Shown here: positions 44,088-52,385 of the stretch, piece after piece
Layout of the letters: each line of letters begins with the position of its first letter
Numbering within the stretch: position 1 is the stretch's first letter
Assembly: GCA_028532765.1 (NCBI GenBank)
Contig: JAQQAR010000010.1
Location: 1 to 64,000 of the forward strand
DNA from: Sphaerochaetaceae bacterium
GTDB taxonomy: Bacteria > Spirochaetota > Spirochaetia > Sphaerochaetales > Sphaerochaetaceae
Length of the DNA stretch: 64,000 nt
Reading direction: 5' to 3'
Made by a program: the position numbers and the translations under genes
The notes under the pieces: generated by a model
Databases searched by the model: none
What the model was told of the DNA's origin: nothing
The model's input: only the letters and a program-made list of their open reading frames with translations

Positions 44088-46067
44088 CTAGAAAAACACT
44101 TTTGCGCCGATCTGGACTATATGATCAAAGGTTGGGTCACTCCATGGACCGAACGTAACACCCCTTCCATCATATGGTATATCTCCAGAAGTGACAGGCT
44201 TCTCCCATACTACCGTAAAACGATAACCAGCGGTAAGTTCAATCGGCATATCAGAGAATTTCTTAGAGGCCTTCATCTGCATAGAGAGCGTGCGCTTGAA
44301 TTCATTATCCCAGAAATTTTTCTCCTGATAGTTATGATCATCACTATAATTCATGAACTGTTCTATCATGAACCCATACTGGCCACTACGCACCTGGTAC
44401 TTTGTCTGCAGCTGAGCGGTCCAACCCTTTGGAAGGCCAAGATCCAGCTGGACCAGGAACTCCTGGCTGTTGGGATCAAGCGGATAGCCAAGATTCTCTC
44501 CCTTGTTCACATAGGCTGTTTCACTGGAGGTTTCGTAGATATGATACAAACCATCAGCTTCTTTTTCGATCACAGTACGGCCGTCTGGAGAGGTATATTC
44601 AGTATATTTATCCGTAACATCAATCACCCAATCATAGTCACCTTTAGAATTCAAATTTTTATAGAGCATTGTATCAGGTCCAACAGCAACTATTTCATAC
44701 GTATTTTCAAAATCAGTAACCGTTGTACCAGCAGATAAATCATCCAATACACCAGTCTTCTCCATAATTGGATAGTGGGTATATACAAATGGGCCAATGT
44801 AGGTCCATTGAACCGTCAGGCTGGAGAAGCTTCCTACAGGAATGGGAACAACAAAACCTGCTTGGAAGGCAAACATATTCCTTGGTGCCTTGAGCATGGT
44901 AATGGGATTCCCCACTACATTCATCTCATTCATGCCCATCGCACCATAGAAACGAGCAGTTGATGGGAGTGTAAAGGAGAAATCCAAGCCTGCAAACACG
45001 TCATCAATATCCCCAAGGTTGTTCTGCTGGAACATATAGATTGCTAGGGGGTTGAGGTACCCAATTTCAAATCTTTTTTGCCATACTGTTGATTCAAAGA
45101 TACTGAGGGTAAGCAAATTTCCCACATCCAGCTCAACACGGTGGGCACTGAAGTTGTTGTCAAATCGGTAGTATGGTTTATCTTGCTGGTAGTCATCGGA
45201 GAAGAACGGATTACCATCAAGGGTATCAAGAGAGAATTTTCCCAGTGATCCTGTGATCACTGAATAATGTAACCATGGAGCAAAATCTACTTGTATATCA
45301 ACCCCGTCAAAACTTCTTGCATCGGTACTCAGCATCAAATTGTTGAGACCTGGCCCCCAATCTCTCTTGATGGAACCCCAGCGAAGACTCAAGGCACCAT
45401 CAAAGAAGGAACCGGATAGCTCAGGGGATAGGGAGAGCCCTGTATAGAAGGAATCAGCAGGAATGGAACGCAACTGTGACCCACCGGATAGCAGCTGCAT
45501 ATAGAAGCCTTCCCCTGGGATGGTAAACTCTGTGGGAAGGAATACCTCTGAGTTCAGCTTATCAATATTCAGCCCAAAATCCATGTTGTAGGAAATATGC
45601 TCTCCAAGATCGCCTTTCAGATAGGCAAGAATGGTGTTCCTGGAATCATACTCCTTTGAAGCAATATTCACTGTCTGCTGTGTCTGGAGTGTAACACCCA
45701 AGGAAGCACCTAGTTTTGTTTCTTCATCATATGTCCTGAAGTAACCAGTTGAGAATACAGCATCTAAGGGAGATGGATCGGTGCCATAGGTACGGGTAAG
45801 TTGTTCCAGAAGCTGTGCCACTTCCTCCCTTTCCAATTTACTCAACTGCTCTTGCTCTTCAACAATTTCAGTAAGCAATGACACTACCTTGTTGGCACTA
45901 TAGGGTTTTACAGCTATCTGCTTATCGATTAATCCACGAATCTGCGCATTCTCCAATACTTGATATGCACGATGCCCTAAAGGTATCGAAAGCTGATCAG
46001 CAGCTGAAATTGCAGAGAGAGTGAAAAGCAACACACCAATTAGTAAAACAATACGTATAGTTTTCAT
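44088..46067 (-). CDS. Wzi-like outer-membrane protein (2)
   Basis: Exported protein of 659 residues with signal peptide ending LFTLSAISAADQ, an N-terminal helical region with GHRAYQVLENAQIRGLI and SANKVVSLLTEIVEEQEQLSKLEREEV, then a barrel with LRWGSIKRDWGPGLNNLMLSTDARSFDG (near 225-250), the same R-D-WGPG motif as the first Wzi-like protein, and C-terminal IGAKVFF ending in Phe. The N-terminal helical part recalls SLH-like or periplasmic anchoring segments in similar proteins. A long variable insertion lies in the middle of the barrel. The ribosome-binding site is weak (AGGA). Operon member between a small secreted protein gene and GT2. Confidence 0.75.
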   Translation of the reverse strand: MKTIRIVLLIGVLLFTLSAISAADQLSIPLGHRAYQVLENAQIRGLIDKQIAVKPYSANKVVSLLTEIVEEQEQLSKLEREEVAQLLEQLTRTYGTDPSPLDAVFSTGYFRTYDEETKLGASLGVTLQTQQTVNIASKEYDSRNTILAYLKGDLGEHISYNMDFGLNIDKLNSEVFLPTEFTIPGEGFYMQLLSGGSQLRSIPADSFYTGLSLSPELSGSFFDGALSLRWGSIKRDWGPGLNNLMLSTDARSFDGVDIQVDFAPWLHYSVITGSLGKFSLDTLDGNPFFSDDYQQDKPYYRFDNNFSAHRVELDVGNLLTLSIFESTVWQKRFEIGYLNPLAIYMFQQNNLGDIDDVFAGLDFSFTLPSTARFYGAMGMNEMNVVGNPITMLKAPRNMFAFQAGFVVPIPVGSFSSLTVQWTYIGPFVYTHYPIMEKTGVLDDLSAGTTVTDFENTYEIVAVGPDTMLYKNLNSKGDYDWVIDVTDKYTEYTSPDGRTVIEKEADGLYHIYETSSETAYVNKGENLGYPLDPNSQEFLVQLDLGLPKGWTAQLQTKYQVRSGQYGFMIEQFMNYSDDHNYQEKNFWDNEFKRTLSMQMKASKKFSDMPIELTAGYRFTVVWEKPVTSGDIPYDGRGVTFGPWSDPTFDHIVQIGAKVFF

Positions 46068-46078
46068 AATAAATCCTA

Positions 46079-46903
46079 TTAATTTTCTATTGTAGCAAGC
46101 TGATCAACAAACCAATTTTGTAGAGCCCTAATTCTTCTCATGAAAGCTGAGGGAAGATCTACGGTAATACCGAAAACCCCTACTTCTGGTTCACGATCTT
46201 CAATGGTTGTAAGAGCACATAGCAACAAGCCATCCTCCATCTGGTATGTGCCCATACTGATGTGGAGTTGTTCTTTTGGCACAGCTGTAAAAATACCAAA
46301 TACCCTTAGCGTACTGATATTCATGATCTCTACGAAAATCTCCTCATCACTATTCGTATAGGTGTGCAAGTAACGGTTACCGCCAAAGGAACTATCCCGC
46401 TGGTAGACATAGCTCTGAACAGAGTATGGAAAGGTAGAGACTACTGGATCTGGGAGTAGATTATTCAGATTTTTGCTATCTTCCATATAGGAGGATTTTT
46501 CGATAAGAATCTTTGGTTTATTACCTGCTCTCCAAGAAATATAGGTAATTCCCTCTTGTGTGGATATGGCTCTAATCTTATTAAAAATCGCCAGTTGCCG
46601 ATCTTCTTTGCTCATGGCTTTCAGCTCTGGTCCATAGGGAATATAACTCACTGCAGCAATACTGAATCCATTTGTTGATCGCTCAGCAATAACAGCCCTA
46701 TCATACGCTTCAGTTCCTTTTGCAAAAAATTGAGTTATCTTTCCCCCATCAATCGTTTCACCATCAATAATCTTTCCGTCCAGAAGTTCCTGAATCTGGG
46801 ATGAAGTTAACGCTGGCAAGGTCGAACGAATTTCCTGGTCTGCCGCAAATAAAGACGAAAAACCCAATACACACAAAATTAAGCTGAGTAAATACTTTCT
46901 CAT
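46079..46903 (-). CDS. Secreted protein of unknown function in surface-glycan locus
   Basis: Protein of 274 residues with a clear signal peptide (MRKYLLSLILCVLGFSSLFAADQE) and no other membrane segment. I cannot assign a family with certainty; spirochaete genomes contain similar secreted hypotheticals next to polysaccharide genes. Recurrent features are LTSSQIQELLDGKII at the mature N-terminus, a mixed alpha/beta body, and a C-terminal amphipathic helix SAFMRRIRALQNWFVDQLATIEN. The ATG at 46903 follows GAGG by five bases, the site lying in the last codons before the end of the WcaJ-type gene; an earlier ATG in that gene is rejected. Gap to the next Wzi-like gene is 11 bp, so co-transcription is near certain. 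Confidence 0.72.
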   Translation of the reverse strand: MRKYLLSLILCVLGFSSLFAADQEIRSTLPALTSSQIQELLDGKIIDGETIDGGKITQFFAKGTEAYDRAVIAERSTNGFSIAAVSYIPYGPELKAMSKEDRQLAIFNKIRAISTQEGITYISWRAGNKPKILIEKSSYMEDSKNLNNLLPDPVVSTFPYSVQSYVYQRDSSFGGNRYLHTYTNSDEEIFVEIMNISTLRVFGIFTAVPKEQLHISMGTYQMEDGLLLCALTTIEDREPEVGVFGITVDLPSAFMRRIRALQNWFVDQLATIEN

Positions 46904-46913
46904 AACTTCCTCA

Positions 46914-48290
46914 TTAATACGCATTCTCATTTACAAATCCTCTAAAGAAAGTAAAGAGTACAATCTTTAGATCAAAGAGCAAAGTCCAATTCCTTATATA
47001 GTATAAATCAAATTCAATTCTACGTTCCAGAGATGTGTTTCCTCTCCAACCATTTACCTGTGCCCATCCAGAAACCCCTGCCTTAAATCTATGGCGCATC
47101 CTATACCCAGGAATCTCGTGATTGAATTTCTCAACCAATTCAGGCCTTTCAGGTCGTGGTCCGATCAAACTCATCGAACCACCAATAACATTAAACAACT
47201 GGGGCAATTCATCCAAGCTCGTTTTCCTGAGAAATCGGCCTATATTGGTAATCCTTGGATCATTCTCTTCTGTCCAGTGGGCATTCCCTTCAGGGATATC
47301 AGTTCTCATACTCCTGAATTTGTACATGGTAAACTCTTCTTCATCTCGCGTAATCCGTTTTTGCTTGAAAATAATAGGGCCTGGTGAAGAAAGTTTAATC
47401 AATAGAGCAATCAACAATAATACTGGGGAAATAAGCACGATACCAAAACTACAAGAAACAATATCAAAGGTGCGTTTCATAAAACGCTGAAAGAACCCCA
47501 TCTCTGCAGCATTGAGAGTAAGCATTGGTATCCATCTAAAATCAGAAATTTGTGTACCAATGTACGATTCCGGTACACTTGGGAGCATTACTACTTTTTC
47601 ATTGAGCAGATCCAAGGCCTGTGCAACCATCTTTTCTTGCCTTTTATGTTCTTCTCCCGGATATCCAATCACTACCAGATCAGGATTTGTCAATGCAACC
47701 GCTTCACGCAACAAACCTGCATTGATTTGTCTTGCACCGCCGATGGATACTCCTTCTCCGTCGAATTGACCAACCAATTTGATACCGTGCATCCGCCTGC
47801 TATGCAATGCACTTTCATAGTGTTCAAGTTTCTCTCCATACCCAACGAGGAGTATACGTCGTGTATACTTTCCTTTCTTGTAACTTTTCTTTATATAGGA
47901 TGAAATGATGGTCCGTTCCAAAACCAAGAAAATAACGATAATAAAAAAATACAGCCCAATGGCAATTCGGCTCACTTTTTCAGAGAAGAAGAAGTAGAGT
48001 ACAACCAAGAGGAGCAAGAGAGCTTCAAATGCACTAAATATCAGGGTACTTGTTTCTTTTCGCCATGAATGCTCCAACTCCTCTACATAAAGATTATTCC
48101 TACTGATAAAAAATATATTGAAGATCCATACTAGTACAGAAAGTTGTAAGAACAAGGCAAATGAAGCAATCCTTCCACCTGGAAGAATATAAAAACGAAA
48201 ATAACCCGCAAGCAACCAAGCGCTTAAAACAGCAAGGGTATCTCCTAATACTTTTAAAACCAACAATGCTTTATTAGCCTTATTTTTCAT
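46914..48290 (-). CDS. Polyprenyl-phosphate sugar-1-phosphate transferase (WcaJ/WbaP type)
   Basis: Initiating enzyme for polysaccharide synthesis: it loads the first sugar-1-phosphate onto undecaprenyl phosphate. The 458 residues contain four N-terminal helices (to about 120), a CoA-binding-like Rossmann domain (RRILLVGYGEKLE at about 143), a fifth hairpin helix (KRTFDIVSCSFGIVLISPVLLLIALLIKLSSPGPI) and the catalytic domain with KQKRI, MYKFRSM, DELPQLFNVIGGSMSLIGPRPERPE and GWAQVNGWRG. Complete and normal in length. First enzyme of this locus after the GT8 gene; no flippase or polymerase gene is visible between 39560 and 50011. Confidence 0.95.
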   Translation of the reverse strand: MKNKANKALLVLKVLGDTLAVLSAWLLAGYFRFYILPGGRIASFALFLQLSVLVWIFNIFFISRNNLYVEELEHSWRKETSTLIFSAFEALLLLLVVLYFFFSEKVSRIAIGLYFFIIVIFLVLERTIISSYIKKSYKKGKYTRRILLVGYGEKLEHYESALHSRRMHGIKLVGQFDGEGVSIGGARQINAGLLREAVALTNPDLVVIGYPGEEHKRQEKMVAQALDLLNEKVVMLPSVPESYIGTQISDFRWIPMLTLNAAEMGFFQRFMKRTFDIVSCSFGIVLISPVLLLIALLIKLSSPGPIIFKQKRITRDEEEFTMYKFRSMRTDIPEGNAHWTEENDPRITNIGRFLRKTSLDELPQLFNVIGGSMSLIGPRPERPELVEKFNHEIPGYRMRHRFKAGVSGWAQVNGWRGNTSLERRIEFDLYYIRNWTLLFDLKIVLFTFFRGFVNENAY

Positions 48291-48313
48291 ATACCAAATT
48301 CCCCACTCCCATA

Positions 48314-50011
48314 CTAAATGCGAGTCGCTTTATAGAATAGTTGCTTTGCAAATCGACGTCGCCGACTCCCACGTGGAAAAAGTCGTAATACTATAGACTC
48401 TTTCTTTCCATCAGCACTGTTCAACACCATCATCAATAACTGCTCAAAAAACTCACTCCTTTTCGCATAGTGCCAAAAGAGATATGCAAAATCAGAATCG
48501 AGTACATCCCAAGGTTTCTCAAATCCAGCATAATGCACGATATGAGGATCCTTTCGAGCTTGGATATACGCATCATAAAGTGAATATGGACCATCTTCAA
48601 TGGTTTGCATTCTGGTGTGGTTACAATCCACTACGGTGTTCCATCGCATATCCAATACCTGATAGCGTCCTCTACACTCCTTGTTCAACAGATCCTGATC
48701 ATTAAATCGGTATCTACGCTCTCCTACCAATTCAATCCATTGATCTACAGAATGAAATGAACGCATTGCTTTCAAGTCAATAACTAAAACACCTGCTTGA
48801 AAATATGGGTCTCCCGCTTGCAGTCCCAGAACTTCTTGTAAATATGACTTCAAACTGAGATCCTTCCCCATTGCAAGGCTGGAAATCTCTGGGTCAATTG
48901 TCGCGGCTAATATATTTCCATTCATTTCCGTATCGTACAACTTGCCTACATCATCCAGTATCACTGTATCACAATCCAGATAGAGTACTTTTTCATAATC
49001 TGGAAGGATGTCAGCTATCAGGAATCGGTAATACGTCTCTATCGTAATATGATCTGTTGGATTCTTTTGTAGAGCTCTCTTCCCAATTAAGATTCTGGGG
49101 TTGTAGAATCGTAGATGCACTTGGGGATACTGTTTACAAGTCAGTTCAAGCCTCTGTTTTGAATCCTCTGATAAATCCGATTCCAGTACTATAATATCAT
49201 ACGACCGATCTCTATCAATATTTTCAAGCAGTGAAGTTATACATACCCCCAAGGCAGGGGCAAAGCGTTTATTCGAGGCAAACACGACAGGGACTGCAGA
49301 ATTCCTCCATACTGAAAGATACCTGGGAATTTCAACGTGTTTGAATTGGACAGTAGCGCAACGCTTAACTTCCAGAGAAGGAGAACATGCAAGATACAAC
49401 TGGAACAGCAATACATAGAGATGTTTGAATGACTGTAGCCGTGTCTTCGAAAGCTTGGATGGATCCATTTCAGAGAAAAAAGCTTGGCATACTGTCTCGG
49501 AAAACGTTATGAACTCCACGAAACGCGATCTTTTCAAAACAGCGACTATAGAAGGCAGATATTGCTTTTGCTCCATGCTGTAGGTTGCTGAGTCTGTATA
49601 AGCTGGATAGTGTTCTTTGAACATAAAAAGCAAACGATCTAAATCCTGACCATTTACATTGCACTCATTTTTTAAATAGGCCCTCAGACTTGTGGGAATA
49701 CGTAAAGACTCCTGGCATAATACATCTGCTTGCCCTATGCCTTGGCAATATAAATCTGGATTATCAATCCTATACGTACTTACTGTTTCTGGTGCAATAT
49801 ACTCTTCATGATAGAATTTTGGTTCTTTCTCACCCGGCACAAGGTAAGTATTATCCATAAAAAGTCCAATGTGTGTTACCTCTGGAAAGTCAGAAGAGAA
49901 AAGTGGGGTGTAACAGATATCTTTATAAAACTGCACAGGTATTGCATGATAATCATCAGATGGGAGAAGCGTAGAAGAAACGTCACATATGACTGAAATT
50001 GAAATTGACAA
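48314..50011 (-). CDS. GT8-family glycosyltransferase with long N-terminal extension
   Basis: Glycosyltransferase of about 565 residues. The GT8 (LgtC/WaaJ-like) domain begins at VFASNKRFAPALGVCITSLLENIDR (about 240), has the metal motif LYLDCDTVILDD (DxD near 346), FQAGVLVIDL, FNDQDLLN and HYAGFEKPWD. The first 230 residues are helical and unassigned. I choose the TTG at 50009-50011 because GAGAGG lies seven bases upstream; an in-frame ATG at 50044 has no site but would add 11 residues. It lies 23 bp before the WcaJ-type gene and should add a hexose to the lipid-linked sugar. Confidence 0.85.
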   Translation of the reverse strand: MSISISVICDVSSTLLPSDDYHAIPVQFYKDICYTPLFSSDFPEVTHIGLFMDNTYLVPGEKEPKFYHEEYIAPETVSTYRIDNPDLYCQGIGQADVLCQESLRIPTSLRAYLKNECNVNGQDLDRLLFMFKEHYPAYTDSATYSMEQKQYLPSIVAVLKRSRFVEFITFSETVCQAFFSEMDPSKLSKTRLQSFKHLYVLLFQLYLACSPSLEVKRCATVQFKHVEIPRYLSVWRNSAVPVVFASNKRFAPALGVCITSLLENIDRDRSYDIIVLESDLSEDSKQRLELTCKQYPQVHLRFYNPRILIGKRALQKNPTDHITIETYYRFLIADILPDYEKVLYLDCDTVILDDVGKLYDTEMNGNILAATIDPEISSLAMGKDLSLKSYLQEVLGLQAGDPYFQAGVLVIDLKAMRSFHSVDQWIELVGERRYRFNDQDLLNKECRGRYQVLDMRWNTVVDCNHTRMQTIEDGPYSLYDAYIQARKDPHIVHYAGFEKPWDVLDSDFAYLFWHYAKRSEFFEQLLMMVLNSADGKKESIVLRLFPRGSRRRRFAKQLFYKATRI

Positions 50012-50076
50012 GGTACAACCTCTCTGTATGCCTTCTTTTGGCATGTAGGGATGCTTTCAGTACATGATATCATACC

Positions 50077-50100
50077 AAAGGGAGTTGAGGAACTCCCTTT
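50077..50100 (-). terminator. Terminator after the TrpR-type gene
   Basis: AAAGGGAGTT/AACTCCCTTT, perfect 10-bp stem, 4-base loop, six bases after the TrpR-type stop codon. Confidence 0.7.
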
Positions 50101-50105
50101 ACTGA

Positions 50106-50393
50106 TCAGATATGCAGGTGATCATCATATCGGTCGCTGAGAATTTTTTTACAATAAGAGTCCTTTTGCTTCAGGATCTTCGACCCTCTTGTGATCTTAC
50201 ACAAGGAGATACCATATGAGGAAGCAATCTCACGCTGAGGAAGCCCCTGATAGAGGTCCTTCATCAAATTCCAGCGAAGCAGAATCGCCTTCCGCTCACT
50301 CGGTGTGAGCATCTCCTCAAACAACTTGGCCATATCCTCAGGGTTGTTAGTTGCACTAAAGACCTCGATCAAATCTTTATATTCAGTATCCAT
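50106..50393 (-). CDS. TrpR-type transcriptional repressor
   Basis: Small all-helical DNA-binding protein of 95 residues. FEEMLTPSERKAILLRWNLMKDLYQGLPQREIASSYGISLCKITRGSKILK is the TrpR core: helices that form the intertwined dimer and the helix-turn-helix ending ITRGS, identical to the TrpR recognition helix segment. The Trp-binding Arg/Thr positions cannot be judged without an alignment. No tryptophan genes are nearby, so target genes are elsewhere or it regulates its divergent neighbour. GGAGG lies four bases before the ATG. Confidence 0.85.
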   Translation of the reverse strand: MDTEYKDLIEVFSATNNPEDMAKLFEEMLTPSERKAILLRWNLMKDLYQGLPQREIASSYGISLCKITRGSKILKQKDSYCKKILSDRYDDHLHI

Positions 50394-50451
50394 GGATCCT
50401 CCGTTTCATTTCATACTACAAAGAGAAACAGAAGCGGTCAAGCAACGCTAT

Positions 50452-50479
50452 TTGCAAAATATTCAGCGCTAGCTATACT
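50452..50479 (+). promoter_or_regulatory. Promoter of the ferritin/VIT1 gene
   Basis: TTGCAA (50452-50457), 16 bp, TATACT (50474-50479). A palindromic GCTAGC overlaps the spacer end and could be an operator half-site for the divergent TrpR-type repressor. Confidence 0.45.
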
Positions 50480-50499
50480 ATCGCCCAAGGAGCAATAGT

Positions 50500-51378
50500 G
50501 TGAGTGAGAATACTTATAGCAAAAAGACAATGCGTGTTCTCCTGTTTCTACAACAGGGAGAGTTGACCGAACATCGAATCTACAGCTTTCTCGCAACCCG
50601 GGTAAAGGATGAACATAACAGCAATGTGTTACGCCGTATTGCCGATGAAGAACTGAGGCATGCCAAAATATGGCAGAAACTGACTGGCAAGGAAGTACGA
50701 GTCAATACATTCAAACTCTGGTTCTATAGTTTCATGGCAATCATCCTTGGATATACCTTTGTCCTGAAGAAAATGGAGAAAGGCGAGGATAAAGCCACCA
50801 AGGCTTACCGTTCACTGATCGCTGAAGTACCCCAGGCAAAACAGATCAGTGAAGATGAGGATAGACACGAACAACAACTGCTTGCAATGCTCGATGAGGA
50901 ACGCTTGCAATATATCGGTTCAATGGTTCTCGGTTTAAGCGATGCACTTGTTGAGCTCTCTGGAACTCTGGCTGGATTGACTTTCGCGTTACAGAATACT
51001 CGTCTCATTGCCCTATCCGGCTTGATAACCGGTATCTCGGCGACCCTTTCCATGGCATCCAGCGAGTACCTCTCTGCGAAGAACAGTGGGGAAAAGAATG
51101 CAGCTAAGAGCAGCATGTACACAGGCATTGCCTATCTCTTCACCGTAGCCTTCATGGTTCTCCCCTACCTGCTTCTTGAGAGCTATATGGCCGCCTTGCT
51201 TATCATGCTGGTGGTCGTCATTGTCATCATTATGCTTTTTACCTATTATACTGCAGTAGCAAAAGACCTTCCCTTTGGGAAACGTTTCTTGGAAATGGCA
51301 CTCATCAGTCTCGGTGTTGCTGCCATATCGTTTGTGATCGGAATCCTCGTCAAGCGATTCCTGGGAATTGATATCTAA
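50500..51378 (+). CDS. Ferritin-like/VIT1 membrane iron transporter (MbfA-like)
   Basis: Protein of 292 residues combining a ferritin-like diiron domain (about 10-145; Glu24, Glu51-x-x-His54 and the DEDRHEQQ stretch as ligands) with a C-terminal CCC1/VIT1 membrane domain of five helices. The same fusion in MbfA exports iron from the cytoplasm to protect against iron and peroxide stress. GTG start at 50500 has AAGGAG seven bases upstream. The aldo/keto reductase gene follows with no gap. Together with feoAB at 8548-10752 the window thus has both an iron importer and an iron exporter. Confidence 0.88.
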   Translation: MSENTYSKKTMRVLLFLQQGELTEHRIYSFLATRVKDEHNSNVLRRIADEELRHAKIWQKLTGKEVRVNTFKLWFYSFMAIILGYTFVLKKMEKGEDKATKAYRSLIAEVPQAKQISEDEDRHEQQLLAMLDEERLQYIGSMVLGLSDALVELSGTLAGLTFALQNTRLIALSGLITGISATLSMASSEYLSAKNSGEKNAAKSSMYTGIAYLFTVAFMVLPYLLLESYMAALLIMLVVVIVIIMLFTYYTAVAKDLPFGKRFLEMALISLGVAAISFVIGILVKRFLGIDI

Positions 51379-52344
51379 ATGAAATACCTTGATTTTAACA
51401 ACCTTAAGCTTTCACAAATAGCCCTCGGATGCGACCATTATGGTGAGTCCATCAGCGAAAAGATTGCACTGAAGCAGCTGGATATTTTTGCAGAGGCAGG
51501 AGGCACCCTCCTCGACACTGCCCACATCTATGGACAGGGGGACGCTGGTACACTCTCCAGCAGTGAATTGGTTCTTGGCAAATGGATGCAGGATACAGGG
51601 TCAAGAGATAAGATGGTTGTTGCATCAAAGGGCTGTCATCCATACAAGGAAGATATGCACAGAAGCAGAATAAACAGAGCTGACATGATGTTGGATATCA
51701 ACCAAAGCCTTGATTCCTTGAGGACAGATCACCTGGATATCTGGTTCTTCCATCGGGACAATCCTCAAATGCCAGCCGATGAAATCATCGACATGGCTGG
51801 TGAGCTCGTAGAGAAAAACCTGGTTCGTCACCTGGGAGCATCCAACTGGACCACCGAGAGGATTGCACAGGCCAATACATGGGCAAATAAACACGGAAAG
51901 CCAGCATTTTCAATCAGTGAAATCCAGTGGAGTCTTGCCCATTGCACACCGGAGACCTGGGGTGATGATACCTTGGTATGCATGACAGAGGAACAGAGAC
52001 AATGGTATGAGAAGGAAGCCATGCCGGTCATGTGTTTCTCACCACAGGCAAAAGGACTCTTCTCCAAAGTGATTGCAGGTAAGACGGAAACGCTCAGCGA
52101 GAGGGCAAAACAAAGATTCCTTACTGACATCAACCTGGCGCTCGTACCCAAGGTAGAGAGGCTTTCCTCCCAATTGCAGGTCTCTCCCTCAGCGATAGTA
52201 ATGGCATATCTGACAAGCCAGAGGAATCCAACCATTGCAATTGCTGGATCCAGCAAGATAGCCCAGATTACAGAAACCCTCGAAGGGAGTGACCTGATCT
52301 TGAGTGAGGAACAAATCGCCTTCTTGGGCGAAGATCTTCGCTAA
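51379..52344 (+). CDS. Aldo/keto reductase
   Basis: NADPH-dependent oxidoreductase of 321 residues in a TIM barrel. The catalytic tetrad is intact: Asp46, Tyr51 (LLDTAHIYG), Lys84 (VASKG) and His125 (IWFFHRD); the NADPH site shows GASNW and AGSSKIAQI. Substrate unknown; relatives act on sugar aldehydes and methylglyoxal. It starts one base after the stop of the iron exporter gene, so the two are one transcript. That start, MKYLDF, has no separate ribosome-binding site and may depend on coupled translation. Confidence 0.92.
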   Translation: MKYLDFNNLKLSQIALGCDHYGESISEKIALKQLDIFAEAGGTLLDTAHIYGQGDAGTLSSSELVLGKWMQDTGSRDKMVVASKGCHPYKEDMHRSRINRADMMLDINQSLDSLRTDHLDIWFFHRDNPQMPADEIIDMAGELVEKNLVRHLGASNWTTERIAQANTWANKHGKPAFSISEIQWSLAHCTPETWGDDTLVCMTEEQRQWYEKEAMPVMCFSPQAKGLFSKVIAGKTETLSERAKQRFLTDINLALVPKVERLSSQLQVSPSAIVMAYLTSQRNPTIAIAGSSKIAQITETLEGSDLILSEEQIAFLGEDLR

Positions 52345-52349
52345 CTTGC

Positions 52350-52378
52350 TTGTATCTCACACGGTGAGACAGTAGGAT
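52350..52378 (+). promoter_or_regulatory. Leaderless-type promoter of the AEC carrier gene, with inverted repeat
   Basis: TTGTAT (52350-52355), 17 bp, TAGGAT (52373-52378), then 7 bases and the ATG at 52386. Inside the spacer lies TCTCAC-ACG-GTGAGA (52355-52369), a possible operator or a weak terminator of the upstream gene. Confidence 0.45.
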
Positions 52379-52385
52379 ACACTTC

